A DNA stretch of 64,000 nucleotides from Planctomycetota bacterium (GTDB lineage: Bacteria; Planctomycetota; UBA1135; JADKAF01). The stretch's first letter is position 1, and each line of letters opens with the position of its first letter. The translations under genes and the position numbers were made by a program. A model generated the notes under the pieces. It had not been told where the DNA came from, did no database searches, and saw only the letters and a list, made by a program, of their open reading frames with translations. Where the stretch lies: assembly GCA_016719295.1 (NCBI GenBank), contig JADKAF010000001.1:3224001-3288000 (forward strand). The letters are read 5' to 3'. Shown piece by piece: positions 27,123 to 35,322 of this stretch.

Positions 27123-28655
27123 GTGAACGCGCCCGAGCCCGAACCCACCGCCGAAGATCTCGTCCGCCGCGCCGAAGCGGCGCTCGCCTTCCTCGAGGAG
27201 GCGAACGCCGATCGCGGCGTGCTCTATCACCTGGGCGAGGAGCTGCGCCGGCGGTTGCTGGAGGCCGCGGGGCGCCTCTCGCGCCCGGACCCGTGGAAGA
27301 AGCGCGAGTTCTTCCGCGAGGCGCGACGCGCGCGAAAGGAGCAGCTCCGCGACGTGGATGAGCGCCAGCTCGCCTCACGCGGGATCCGGAAGCTCCGGGA
27401 GGAAGCCGTGTTCCCGACACCGCTCACGCCGGCGCCGGTCGAGCCTGGCGCCGACATCGACGCGCGGCTCGCGGAGCCGGCGCGCGAGCGCGCCGAAGTG
27501 CGCGAAGCGCGGAGCTGCTACATCTGCAAGGCGGAGTTTCGCGAGCTGCACTTCTTCTACGACTCGCTCTGCCAGAGCTGCGGCGAGCTCAACTACGCGA
27601 AGCGGACGCAGAGCGCCGACCTCCGCGGACGAACCGCCGTCGTCACCGGCGCGCGCGTGAAGATCGGCTATCAAACGAGCATCCTGCTGCTGCGCGCGGG
27701 CTGCACGGTGATCGCCACCACGCGCTTCCCCCACGACGCGGCGCTGCGCTATGCGCGCGAGGCGGACTTCGAGAGCTGGCGCGAGCGGCTGCAGGTGCAC
27801 GGCCTCGATCTGCGGCACACGCCGAGCGTCGAGGCCTTCGCGAAGCACCTCGATCTCTCGCTACCGCGCCTCGACTTCCTCATCAACAACGCGTGCCAGA
27901 CGGTGCGGCGCCCGGCCGGGTTCTACGCGCATCTGATGGAGGCGGAGCGCGCGGAGCTCCACTCGCTGCCCGCCGGCGCGCAGGCGATCCTCCGCTCGCA
28001 CGAAAGCCTGCGCACGAGCGAGCTGCCCGTCGCGCTGCTGGGGCTCGGCCATCACGACGCGCCCGAGCTCTCGCAGCGCGCGCTGCTCGCCGAGGACCTC
28101 GTGCGCAGCGAGGCGCTCTTCCCCGGCGGCCAGCTCGATCAGGACCTCCAACAGATCGACCTCCGCCGTCACAACACCTGGCGCATGCCGCTCGCCGAGG
28201 TGAGCACGATCGAGCTCCTCGAGGTCCAGCTCGTGAACGCCGTGGCGCCGTTCGTCCTGAACGCGCGCCTGAAGCCCCTGATGCTGCGCGTGCCCACGCG
28301 CGACAAGCACATCGTCAACGTCTCGGCGATGGAGGGGCAGTTCTACCGGAGCTTCAAGACGGACAAGCACCCGCACACGAACATGGCGAAGGCCGCGCTC
28401 AACATGATGACGCGCACCTCCGCGCAGGACTACGTCCGCGACGGCATCCACATGAACAGCGTCGACACCGGCTGGGTCACCGACGAGGACCCCGCCGAGA
28501 TCGCCGCGCGGAAGACCGCCGAGCACGGCTTCCATCCCCCGCTCGACATCGTCGACGGCGCCGCCCGCATCGTGGACCCGATCTTCAGCGGCTTCGCGAC
28601 CGGCACCCACGTCTGGGGCCAGTTCCTGAAGGACTACCGCAGCGTCGCCTGGTAG
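27123..28655 (+). CDS. SDR-fold oxidoreductase with N-terminal zinc ribbon
   Basis: Protein of 510 residues; the GTG at 27123 is used because longer frames run into the upstream gene. Residues 1-125 are helical and charged. A four-Cys ribbon follows: CYIC at 132-135 and CQSC at 150-153. From about 165 comes a short-chain dehydrogenase fold with TGARVKIG (nucleotide loop) and LDFLINNACQ. The catalytic region reads IVNVSAMEGQFYR...HTNMAKAALNMM: the usual Tyr of YxxxK is a Thr, while the Ser and Lys remain. MNSVDTGWVTDE matches the NxxxPG region in altered form. It is thus a non-classical SDR; substrate unknown. A palindromic repeat starts just after the stop. Confidence 0.85.
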   Translation: MNAPEPEPTAEDLVRRAEAALAFLEEANADRGVLYHLGEELRRRLLEAAGRLSRPDPWKKREFFREARRARKEQLRDVDERQLASRGIRKLREEAVFPTPLTPAPVEPGADIDARLAEPARERAEVREARSCYICKAEFRELHFFYDSLCQSCGELNYAKRTQSADLRGRTAVVTGARVKIGYQTSILLLRAGCTVIATTRFPHDAALRYAREADFESWRERLQVHGLDLRHTPSVEAFAKHLDLSLPRLDFLINNACQTVRRPAGFYAHLMEAERAELHSLPAGAQAILRSHESLRTSELPVALLGLGHHDAPELSQRALLAEDLVRSEALFPGGQLDQDLQQIDLRRHNTWRMPLAEVSTIELLEVQLVNAVAPFVLNARLKPLMLRVPTRDKHIVNVSAMEGQFYRSFKTDKHPHTNMAKAALNMMTRTSAQDYVRDGIHMNSVDTGWVTDEDPAEIAARKTAEHGFHPPLDIVDGAARIVDPIFSGFATGTHVWGQFLKDYRSVAW

Positions 28656-28734
28656 CCGTCGATCAACCGGGGTCAGACCCCTCCTTGATCGATGGCGTCG
28701 ATCAGTAGGGGGTCTGACCCCTGACTGATCGACG
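28656..28734. repeat. Imperfect palindrome related to the 21250 element
   Basis: About 79 bp between convergent stops at 28655 and 28739. The outer ends CCGTCGATCA / TGATCGACGG are inverted, and each arm contains GGGGTCAGACCCC or its complement, but the two arms differ by several substitutions and one indel. Sequence, size and convergent placement all match the perfect palindrome at 21250-21328. Confidence 0.85.
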
Positions 28735-28738
28735 GGGG

Positions 28739-30349
28739 TCAGCGGGCTTCGCTCGCTAGGCGCGCGTAGATGACGCGCCCGCAGACGCGCTTCCCCTTCA
28801 GGGCCTGGAGCACGCGCGAGACATGCTCGCTCGGGATGCCGATGAAGCTCACCTTGTCGTGGATCTTGATGCGGCCGATCGAGGATCCGGGGATGCCGGA
28901 CTCGCCGGCGATGGCGCCGACCAGCGCGCCGGGAGTGACGCGGTTCCAGGTGCCGACGGGGATCAGGATCTCGACGAAGTCGTCGTCGCCGACACGGCGC
29001 GCGGCGGCAGCGCGCGCGGGCTCGGGGTCGGGCGCCACGTAGAGCGGGGCTTCGCCCCAGAGCTCGCGCAGCGCTGCCGCGGCGAGATCGATGGGATCGA
29101 GCTCCTCCTCGGTCTGCATCGTGCGCACGAGGTTCTTGAACTCCTCGAGCTCGCCCTCGAGATGCGCGCGCACGCGCTCCTGCAGGCGCTCGCGCTGGCG
29201 ATCGACGATCTCCGCGCGGCCGGGGATGCGCATGAGCTCGAGCGGGCGGCCCGTGAAGCGCTCGATCGCGTGGAACATGCCGCGGTCGCGCGGCAGGAGC
29301 AGGCTGATCGCGCGGCCGGCGCGACCCGCGCGGCCGGTGCGCCCGATGCGATGGACGTAGACCTCGACGTCGCGCGGCAAGTCGTAGTTGATGACGAGGC
29401 CGATGTGATCGACGTCGAGCCCGCGCGCCGCGACATCGGTGGCGACCAGGATATCGAGCTTCTTCGCCTTCAGGCGCTTCACCACGACTTCGCGCTGCAC
29501 CTGGGTGATGCCGCCGTGGATGCAGTCGGCGGAGTACCCGTGGGCTTGCAGGCGCTCGGCGAGCTCGGTGGTCGCGACCTGCGTGCCGGCGAAGACCAGC
29601 ACCGCCTCGTACTCTTCGGCCTCGAGGATGCGCTCCAAGGCCTCGTTCTTCTCGTGGCGGTCGACGCGCATGCCGAACTGCTCGATCGCCGGCACGGTGA
29701 GCGCGCGCGGCGACATCGCGAGGTCGACGGGCTCGCGCAGGTACTGGCTCGCGATGCGCCGGATCGGCGCCGGCATCGTCGCGCTGAACAGCGCCACCTG
29801 CCGCTCGGCGGGCGCCTGCGCGAGGATCCACTCGACGTCTTCCAAGAAGCCCATGTTGAGCATCTCGTCGGCTTCGTCGAGGCCGAAGAAGCGCACGGCT
29901 GCGAGCGAGAGCGTGCCGCGCTCCAAGTGGTCCTTCACGCGCCCCGGCGTCCCGATCACGACGTGAACGCCGCTCGCGAGCGCCTTCATCTGGATCGGCA
30001 TCGCCTGGCCGCCGTAGACCGGCAGCACGGAGACGCCGCGCTGACCGAGATGCCGCCCGTAGGCGCGCGTCGCCTCGGCGACCTGCAGCGCGAGCTCGCG
30101 CGTCGGCGTCAGCACGATCGCCTGCACCTTGCGTTGATCGAGCTCGATCTTGGCGAGCAGCGGGAGCGCGAACGCGGCCGTCTTGCCGGTGCCCGTCTGC
30201 GCCTGTCCAACGAGGTCGCGGCCTTGGAGCAGCGGCGGGATCGCCGCGGCTTGGATCGGCGTCGGCTGCTCGTAGCCGAGCTCAATGAGAGCGCGCAGGA
30301 TCGGCTCGGGAAGTGCCAGGTCGCGGAACAGAACTTCGGTAGCAGTCAT
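28739..30349 (-). CDS. deaD: DEAD-box RNA helicase, DeaD/CsdA type
   Basis: ATP-dependent RNA helicase of 536 residues acting in ribosome assembly or mRNA unwinding. Q motif LALPEPILRALIELGYEQPT (first 30 residues), motif I AQTGTGKT, Ia PTRELALQV, GG, Ib TPGR, motif II DEAD within LDEADEML, motif III SAT, and C-terminal motifs ATDVAARGLDV and HRIGRTGRAGRAG are all present. After the core (about residue 375) a linker leads to a DbpA-type RNA-binding domain (PF03880) at about 460-530 (VEILIPVGTWNRVTPGALVG, GRIKIHDKVSFIGIP). DeaD is the best name by architecture; DbpA itself is shorter. Its ATG overlaps the stop of the asparaginase gene as ATGA (30346-30349). Confidence 0.93.
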   Translation of the reverse strand: MTATEVLFRDLALPEPILRALIELGYEQPTPIQAAAIPPLLQGRDLVGQAQTGTGKTAAFALPLLAKIELDQRKVQAIVLTPTRELALQVAEATRAYGRHLGQRGVSVLPVYGGQAMPIQMKALASGVHVVIGTPGRVKDHLERGTLSLAAVRFFGLDEADEMLNMGFLEDVEWILAQAPAERQVALFSATMPAPIRRIASQYLREPVDLAMSPRALTVPAIEQFGMRVDRHEKNEALERILEAEEYEAVLVFAGTQVATTELAERLQAHGYSADCIHGGITQVQREVVVKRLKAKKLDILVATDVAARGLDVDHIGLVINYDLPRDVEVYVHRIGRTGRAGRAGRAISLLLPRDRGMFHAIERFTGRPLELMRIPGRAEIVDRQRERLQERVRAHLEGELEEFKNLVRTMQTEEELDPIDLAAAALRELWGEAPLYVAPDPEPARAAAARRVGDDDFVEILIPVGTWNRVTPGALVGAIAGESGIPGSSIGRIKIHDKVSFIGIPSEHVSRVLQALKGKRVCGRVIYARLASEAR

Positions 30350-31320
30350 TGCGCACCTCCGGTGCGAGCACGCGGAGACACGCGCTCGACGTGCAGCAGC
30401 TCGCTGCCTGTCTCGGTCGCGACCGCGAAGGGAAAGCGCGAGTTCGACGCCGCGGCGCCGTAGCGCCCGTGCTTGTCGAGAGCGATGAAGCAGATGTCGA
30501 GATCGTAGCCCTGGGGATCGAGGCGCGCGATGCGGTGCACGACCTCCTCGCAGGCCTCCTGCGGGGAGCGCCCCTGGCGCATGAGCTCTACGATCCAGAA
30601 CGTCGCGCAGTAGCGCATCACGTTCTCGCCGAGCCCCGTCGCTCCCGCGGCGCCGACCTCGTCGTCCACGTAGAGCCCAGAGCCCAGGATCGGCGAATCG
30701 CCGACGCGCCCCGGCAGCTTCCCGCCCGCGCCGCTCGTCGAGCACCCGCCCGCGATGTGCCCCGCGCCATCGACCAAGAGCAGCGTCACGGTGTCGTGCC
30801 CCGCGCGATCCGTCTCGCTGGGCCGCTCGCCCGCGGCCCAGCGGCTCTTCCGCTCGGCGAGCTCTTCGATCGGCACCGCCTCCACGCCGTGCTCGAGTGC
30901 AAACCACCGCGCGCCCTCGCCGACGAGCATCACGTGCTTCGAGCGCTCCATCACGCGCCGCGCCGCGCTGATCGGATGCACGATGCCCTCGAGCCCCGCC
31001 ACGCTGCCCGCGCGATGCCCCGGCCCGTCCATGATGCAGGCGTCGAGCTGCGGATAGCCCGCCGCGTTCGGCCGCCCGCCGAGCCCGACCGAGCCATCGC
31101 AGCTCAAGCGCTCGATCTCGCGGATCCCCGCTTCCACCGCATCGAGGCGCGAGCCACCCGCGCGCAGGGACTGCAGCGCGAGGTCGGTGGCGATCTTGCC
31201 GAAGGGCCAGGTGGCGATGAGGAGCGGGCGGGGGCCGCGGGAGGCCTCAACGGTCGCGGGAGCGGACGCGCAGGCTGCGAGAAACGAGAGGGATAGGAGC
31301 GCGAGGAAGCGGATGGGCAT
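30346..31320 (-). CDS. Glycosylasparaginase-like Ntn-hydrolase lipoprotein
   Basis: Enzyme of 324 residues related to N4-(beta-N-acetylglucosaminyl)-L-asparaginase and isoaspartyl peptidase, self-cleaving Ntn hydrolases. The autocleavage site GHDTVTLLLVD puts the catalytic Thr at about residue 177; upstream DAVEAGIREIE, GSVGLGGRPNAAGYPQLDA and GSVAGLEGI, and downstream GGCSTSGAGGKLPGRVGDSP with GLGENVMRY, are family motifs. The N-terminus is a lipoprotein signal with the lipobox LAAC (Cys at residue 17), so it is membrane-anchored outside the cytoplasm. It should release Asn-linked sugars or trim isoaspartyl bonds. It precedes, and overlaps by four bases, the DEAD helicase gene. Divergent from mcrB across 141 bp. 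Confidence 0.9.
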   Translation of the reverse strand: MPIRFLALLSLSFLAACASAPATVEASRGPRPLLIATWPFGKIATDLALQSLRAGGSRLDAVEAGIREIERLSCDGSVGLGGRPNAAGYPQLDACIMDGPGHRAGSVAGLEGIVHPISAARRVMERSKHVMLVGEGARWFALEHGVEAVPIEELAERKSRWAAGERPSETDRAGHDTVTLLLVDGAGHIAGGCSTSGAGGKLPGRVGDSPILGSGLYVDDEVGAAGATGLGENVMRYCATFWIVELMRQGRSPQEACEEVVHRIARLDPQGYDLDICFIALDKHGRYGAAASNSRFPFAVATETGSELLHVERVSPRARTGGAQ

Positions 31321-31461
31321 CCGCGGATCGTAGCGGAGGGAGCGCCCCCAGGCGAGGAAACGGGCGAAGAGCCCTCGCGCCGATCGCCCCTGGCTTCGCA
31401 GCTTCGCGGGGGCAAGACTACCGACTCGCGCCGTCGTCCAGCGAAGAGAAGCCTCACCGCC

Positions 31462-34128
31462 ATGTCCGAGATGCCGACCTCGAAGTTCCTCGATATCGCC
31501 GCCCTTGCGCATCGCGCGCTGGAGCGCGATGAGCTGCGACACAACCTGGGCACGCTGAAGCGCATCCACGGGGGACTCGAGCTCGCCCTGCGTGAGCGAG
31601 TCGAGTTCGATCCGCGCCGAGACTATTGGCTGCGCATCGAGAGACGATTCCTGGTCGCCTACCTCTGCCGAGAGTTCCCGCAGTGGCCGTCGGGACCAGG
31701 GGAAGAACGGCTCGCACAGTTCGCCCTCTGGTTGGCGCACGAACTCGAGAGCTTGCGCACCCCAGTCGCTAGCAGCACCGCAGATTCCGATACTCCTGAG
31801 GGAGCCTCGCAGCTCCTGACAGGCGTGCATGAATGGTGCCGAGGGAATCCGCACTTCGAGCACTGGAGCGAGCTCCAGCAACGGCGCCAAGCCGCTCCAA
31901 GCGTCGCGCAGTCGCTCCTGCTTTTCTGCGAGGAGATGAAGCGATCAGGCTTCAGTCCGAGCGAGCCGGGCATCGGTCAGAAGCTGCGGTGGTTCGCAGT
32001 CCTAGGCGCGCAGGATCAAGAGGAGCTTGCGCGCCGACAACGGTTCTTCTTGGCCTATCGCTTCGCGCTGATGTCCCACAATTCCTACCGCAAGGCCGGC
32101 GCGCAGCAGTTCGGTCCTGTGATTGGAAACACGCCGTTCAGGCAGGTGCTGGATGTGCTCGCTCGATGGCGCGCTGGAGCCTCGCTGCGGGATGCACCGC
32201 TTCTCGGCACCAAGGGACGAAGGGACACGCCACAGGACTTCTCTGGAGGGATGACGGCCATTGAGCTCTGGGGCTTCTTCCACCTCCACGAGCAGCCCTT
32301 CTACAACACGAAAGCTCAGGCCTACCTCGAGGTCGATCGCGATCCGCAGCGCGCAGTACAGAAGCTCGGCCGAAAGACCGGACAATGGCTGCGAGAGAAC
32401 TCCGATCATGCATCCAAACTCGCCGCGCGTTTCGACGAGCTCGTCCGCGACCATTCGACCCGTTCAAACTTCAAGGACTACAAGGCACGCCCCATGGCGA
32501 AGGGCGAGGAATCGACGCTCGATCGCCGCTTCTACGCCGACCTGCAACACGCCGCGCAGCTCTCGCTGCTGGCCTTACATCTCGACGCCAAGGCCGCGAT
32601 CCTTTTGCACCTGCAGATGGATCGGATGGCATACGCAGAAGCCGAATCCGTGAACGTGTCCCCCCTGGTTCGAGAGGAGATCGAGTCGCCCCGCCTCGCC
32701 GCGAGCAGCACCGCGCTCCGCCTCCGCGATCAGGAGCGCGTCTGGATCTACGCACCCGGTCGCAACGCTTCGAACTGGGCCAACGATCTGCGCGGTGGAC
32801 GCGCCTCCATCGGCTACGAGCAGCTCGACGATCTCCGCAGCTACGCCACGCCGGAGAGCATGTTGGAAGCGCTGCGCGAGGGCTGGGACCAGGACAGCGA
32901 GCCCACCGGCGCCGTGCGCACTTGCTGGCGCTTCGCGAACGAGCTGCGCCCGGGCGATCCGATCCTCGCCAAGAAGGGCCGCAGCCGCATTCTCGGGATC
33001 GGACGCATCGAAGGTCCTTACGAGTATCACGCGGAGGAGCCGTTCCCCCACCGCCTCCCCGTGCGCTGGCTCTGGAGCGGAGACCACGCGATCCAAGAGC
33101 GCGGCTCGCTCCCGATCACCACGCTGGCGGAGGCGAGCGAGCGCACGAAGCTGCTGCGCGAGCTCGAGGCGCTCCTCTCGGGTGGCACGCGCGAGGAGAT
33201 GACCGAAGAGGACGAGGCGCCGCCGGCCTACCAACGCGCGGACGCTCTGGGCGATCTCTTCCTGCCTGACGAGCAGCTCGATCAGATGCTGGAGCTCCTG
33301 CGCCGGAAGAAGAACCTCGTGCTCCAGGGCCCACCTGGCGTCGGCAAGACCTTCGTCGCGAAGCGCCTGGCGTACCTGCTGCTCGGCGCGAAGGACGACT
33401 CGCGCGTGAAGCTCGTGCAGTTCCACCAGGCCTATACCTACGAGCAGTTCGTGCGCGGCTATCGCCCCGACGGCAAGGGCGGCTTCGCGCTCGGGAACGG
33501 ACCGCTCTTCGAGCTCGCCGAGACCGCGAAGTCCGATGCCGGACAGCCCTATGTGCTGATCATCGATGAGATCAACCGCGGCAACCTGAGCAAGATCCTC
33601 GGCGAGGGCATGATGCTGCTCGAGGCCGACAAGCGCGCGCCCGAGTGGGGTGTGCAGCTCGCGTACCGATCGGCGCTGGACGAGGAGTCGGACGAGCGCT
33701 TCTACCTGCCCCCGAATCTCCACTTCATCGGCACGATGAACACGGCCGATCGCTCGCTCGCCGTCGTCGACTATGCCCTGCGACGGCGCTTCTCCTTCGT
33801 GACGCTGCGCCCCGGTCTCGATCACCCGCGCTTCGCCGAGCATCTCGGCAGCCTCCCCACCCGCGTGATGGAGCGCCTGCGCCAGATCGTGCGCACGCTC
33901 AATCAGCGCATCCGCGAGGATGGGAATCTCGGCCTCGGCTTCGAGATCGGCCACAGCTACTTCTGCCACGGCGATCGCAAGGACGAAGCTCCGTGGAGCG
34001 CGGATCCCGAAGCCTGGCTCGACGCGATCCTGCGCTACGAGCTGCTGCCGCTGCTCGAGGAGTACTGGTACGACGACGGCGCGAAGCTCGCGGACGCGCG
34101 AGCGCTCCTGAGCCTCATCGAGCGATGA
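31462..34128 (+). CDS. mcrB: McrB-like AAA+ GTPase/ATPase of a type IV restriction system
   Basis: Motor and recognition subunit of 888 residues. The N-terminal 415 residues are unrecognised, probably involved in DNA or partner binding. About 424-560 resembles an EVE/PUA-like or related recognition domain placed before McrB motors (WIYAPGRNASNWANDL, GDPILAKKGRSRILGIGRIE). The AAA+ motor has Walker A GPPGVGKT at 623-630, FHQAYTYEQFVRGYRP, Walker B IIDEINRGN at about 700, and GTMNTADRS, a McrB hallmark. In E. coli McrB hydrolyses GTP and drives the McrC nuclease against modified DNA. The N-terminal half (31462 to about 32650) is visibly less GC-biased at third positions than the motor, suggesting a mosaic gene. 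The stop overlaps mcrC as ATGA. Confidence 0.88.
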   Translation: MSEMPTSKFLDIAALAHRALERDELRHNLGTLKRIHGGLELALRERVEFDPRRDYWLRIERRFLVAYLCREFPQWPSGPGEERLAQFALWLAHELESLRTPVASSTADSDTPEGASQLLTGVHEWCRGNPHFEHWSELQQRRQAAPSVAQSLLLFCEEMKRSGFSPSEPGIGQKLRWFAVLGAQDQEELARRQRFFLAYRFALMSHNSYRKAGAQQFGPVIGNTPFRQVLDVLARWRAGASLRDAPLLGTKGRRDTPQDFSGGMTAIELWGFFHLHEQPFYNTKAQAYLEVDRDPQRAVQKLGRKTGQWLRENSDHASKLAARFDELVRDHSTRSNFKDYKARPMAKGEESTLDRRFYADLQHAAQLSLLALHLDAKAAILLHLQMDRMAYAEAESVNVSPLVREEIESPRLAASSTALRLRDQERVWIYAPGRNASNWANDLRGGRASIGYEQLDDLRSYATPESMLEALREGWDQDSEPTGAVRTCWRFANELRPGDPILAKKGRSRILGIGRIEGPYEYHAEEPFPHRLPVRWLWSGDHAIQERGSLPITTLAEASERTKLLRELEALLSGGTREEMTEEDEAPPAYQRADALGDLFLPDEQLDQMLELLRRKKNLVLQGPPGVGKTFVAKRLAYLLLGAKDDSRVKLVQFHQAYTYEQFVRGYRPDGKGGFALGNGPLFELAETAKSDAGQPYVLIIDEINRGNLSKILGEGMMLLEADKRAPEWGVQLAYRSALDEESDERFYLPPNLHFIGTMNTADRSLAVVDYALRRRFSFVTLRPGLDHPRFAEHLGSLPTRVMERLRQIVRTLNQRIREDGNLGLGFEIGHSYFCHGDRKDEAPWSADPEAWLDAILRYELLPLLEEYWYDDGAKLADARALLSLIER

Positions 34129-35192
34129 GCTCGATCTCGATCCGGAACCTCTTCGCGATGCTCGCCTATGCGAGCTTCGACGCGGGGCACCTCGATGCAC
34201 GCACGATCGGGTCGTGTACGTTCGAGCGCCCGCTGGACCTGCTCGCAAGGCTCCTCGACGGCATGCTGCGCCGCCTTCATCGTCGTGGCATCGATCGCGG
34301 CTACCAGGAGCTCCGCGAGGAGGGCGCGAGCCCACGCGGCGCGCTCGAGATCGATCGCACGATCGCTCAGCTAGCGCAGGTGCGCGGAGCGCTGGCGTAC
34401 CGCTTCGATGAGCTCACGGCCGACACGGCGGCGAATCGCGTGCTCCGCGCCGCCTTGCGCCTCCTCGCCGGCGCGACCGAGGTCGCAGCCGAGGTTCGCG
34501 GACGTCTGCGGGCGCATCTCGCCGGACTGCACGAGGTCGCCGAGATTCCCGCGCGCGCCGCTCTGCGCCTCCACGCGACGGCTCCGCGCGCACTTGCGGA
34601 GTACCGGTTCGCGCTCCGGCTCGCGCGCCTCGCGTTGGAGCAGCTCCTGCCCGACGGAGGAGCGGGCGGCACCGAAGCGCACGCCTTGCTCCGCGATCCC
34701 GAGCGCATGGCGGAGCTCTTCGAGGCATTCGTGCGCGGCTTCGCACGCCACGAGCTGCATGGCGTCGCAGAGGTCACGGCCAAGAACCTCTCCTGGGCCG
34801 CGACCTCGGAGGATCCCCGAGCGCTCGCGCTGCTGCCCGCGATGCGCACCGATCTCTTCCTCCGCTGGCGGGACGGCGGCGTGACCATCGGCGAGTGCAA
34901 GTTCTACGAGCGCTCGCTGAGCCGCTCGCACCGCGGCATCGACGAGCGCTTGCGCGCCGGTCATCTCTATCAGCTCTCCACCTATCTCCGGGCCGCCGAG
35001 CGCCACTGCGGAAGGAGGCCCGCAGGGCTCCTGCTCTACGCCCGCGCCGAGCGCGAGCTCGAGGAAGTGCTCGTGCTCGAAGGCTATCCACTCCGCGTGG
35101 CGACGATCGCGCTCGACCTGCCCTGGTCGGAGCTCCGCGCGCGCCTGCACCGGCTCCTCACCAACGACCAAGGTCCGGATTCGCGCGGCTAG
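34125..35192 (+). CDS. mcrC: McrC-like nuclease subunit of a type IV restriction system
   Basis: Protein of 355 residues, beginning at the ATG that overlaps the mcrB stop (34125-34128). The N-terminus SISIRNLFAMLAYASF is typical of McrC-family proteins (PF10117). After a helical region (about 100-200), a PD-(D/E)xK nuclease core has the acidic residue in MRTDLFLRW (Asp at about 243) and E-C-K at 257-259 (IGECKFYERS), followed by a Gln-Tyr helix (HLYQLSTYLRAAE). All catalytic residues look intact, so the pair should form an active modification-dependent restriction system. No methyltransferase gene is nearby, in line with type IV systems. Confidence 0.88.
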   Translation: MSSISIRNLFAMLAYASFDAGHLDARTIGSCTFERPLDLLARLLDGMLRRLHRRGIDRGYQELREEGASPRGALEIDRTIAQLAQVRGALAYRFDELTADTAANRVLRAALRLLAGATEVAAEVRGRLRAHLAGLHEVAEIPARAALRLHATAPRALAEYRFALRLARLALEQLLPDGGAGGTEAHALLRDPERMAELFEAFVRGFARHELHGVAEVTAKNLSWAATSEDPRALALLPAMRTDLFLRWRDGGVTIGECKFYERSLSRSHRGIDERLRAGHLYQLSTYLRAAERHCGRRPAGLLLYARAERELEEVLVLEGYPLRVATIALDLPWSELRARLHRLLTNDQGPDSRG

Positions 35193-35223
35193 GAGGGCTC
35201 GCTGCGGAGCTGGGTTCCGGCTT

Positions 35224-35270
35224 CCTCACGGCGTTTTTCTTGGCGGGTCCGGGGGCGTTTTTGCGTGAGG
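35224..35270. terminator. Inverted repeat after mcrC, possible terminator
   Basis: CCTCACG at 35224-35230 and CGTGAGG at 35264-35270 are inverted. Between them GGCGTTTTT occurs twice (35230-35238 and 35254-35262), giving two T runs in the 130 bp after mcrC. The stem is short and the loop long, so a terminator role is tentative. Confidence 0.35.
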
Positions 35271-35322
35271 GGTGATGGTTCCCCCCTCGTTCTCCCGCCC
35301 CCCCGTCCCCGAGGCCAATGCT

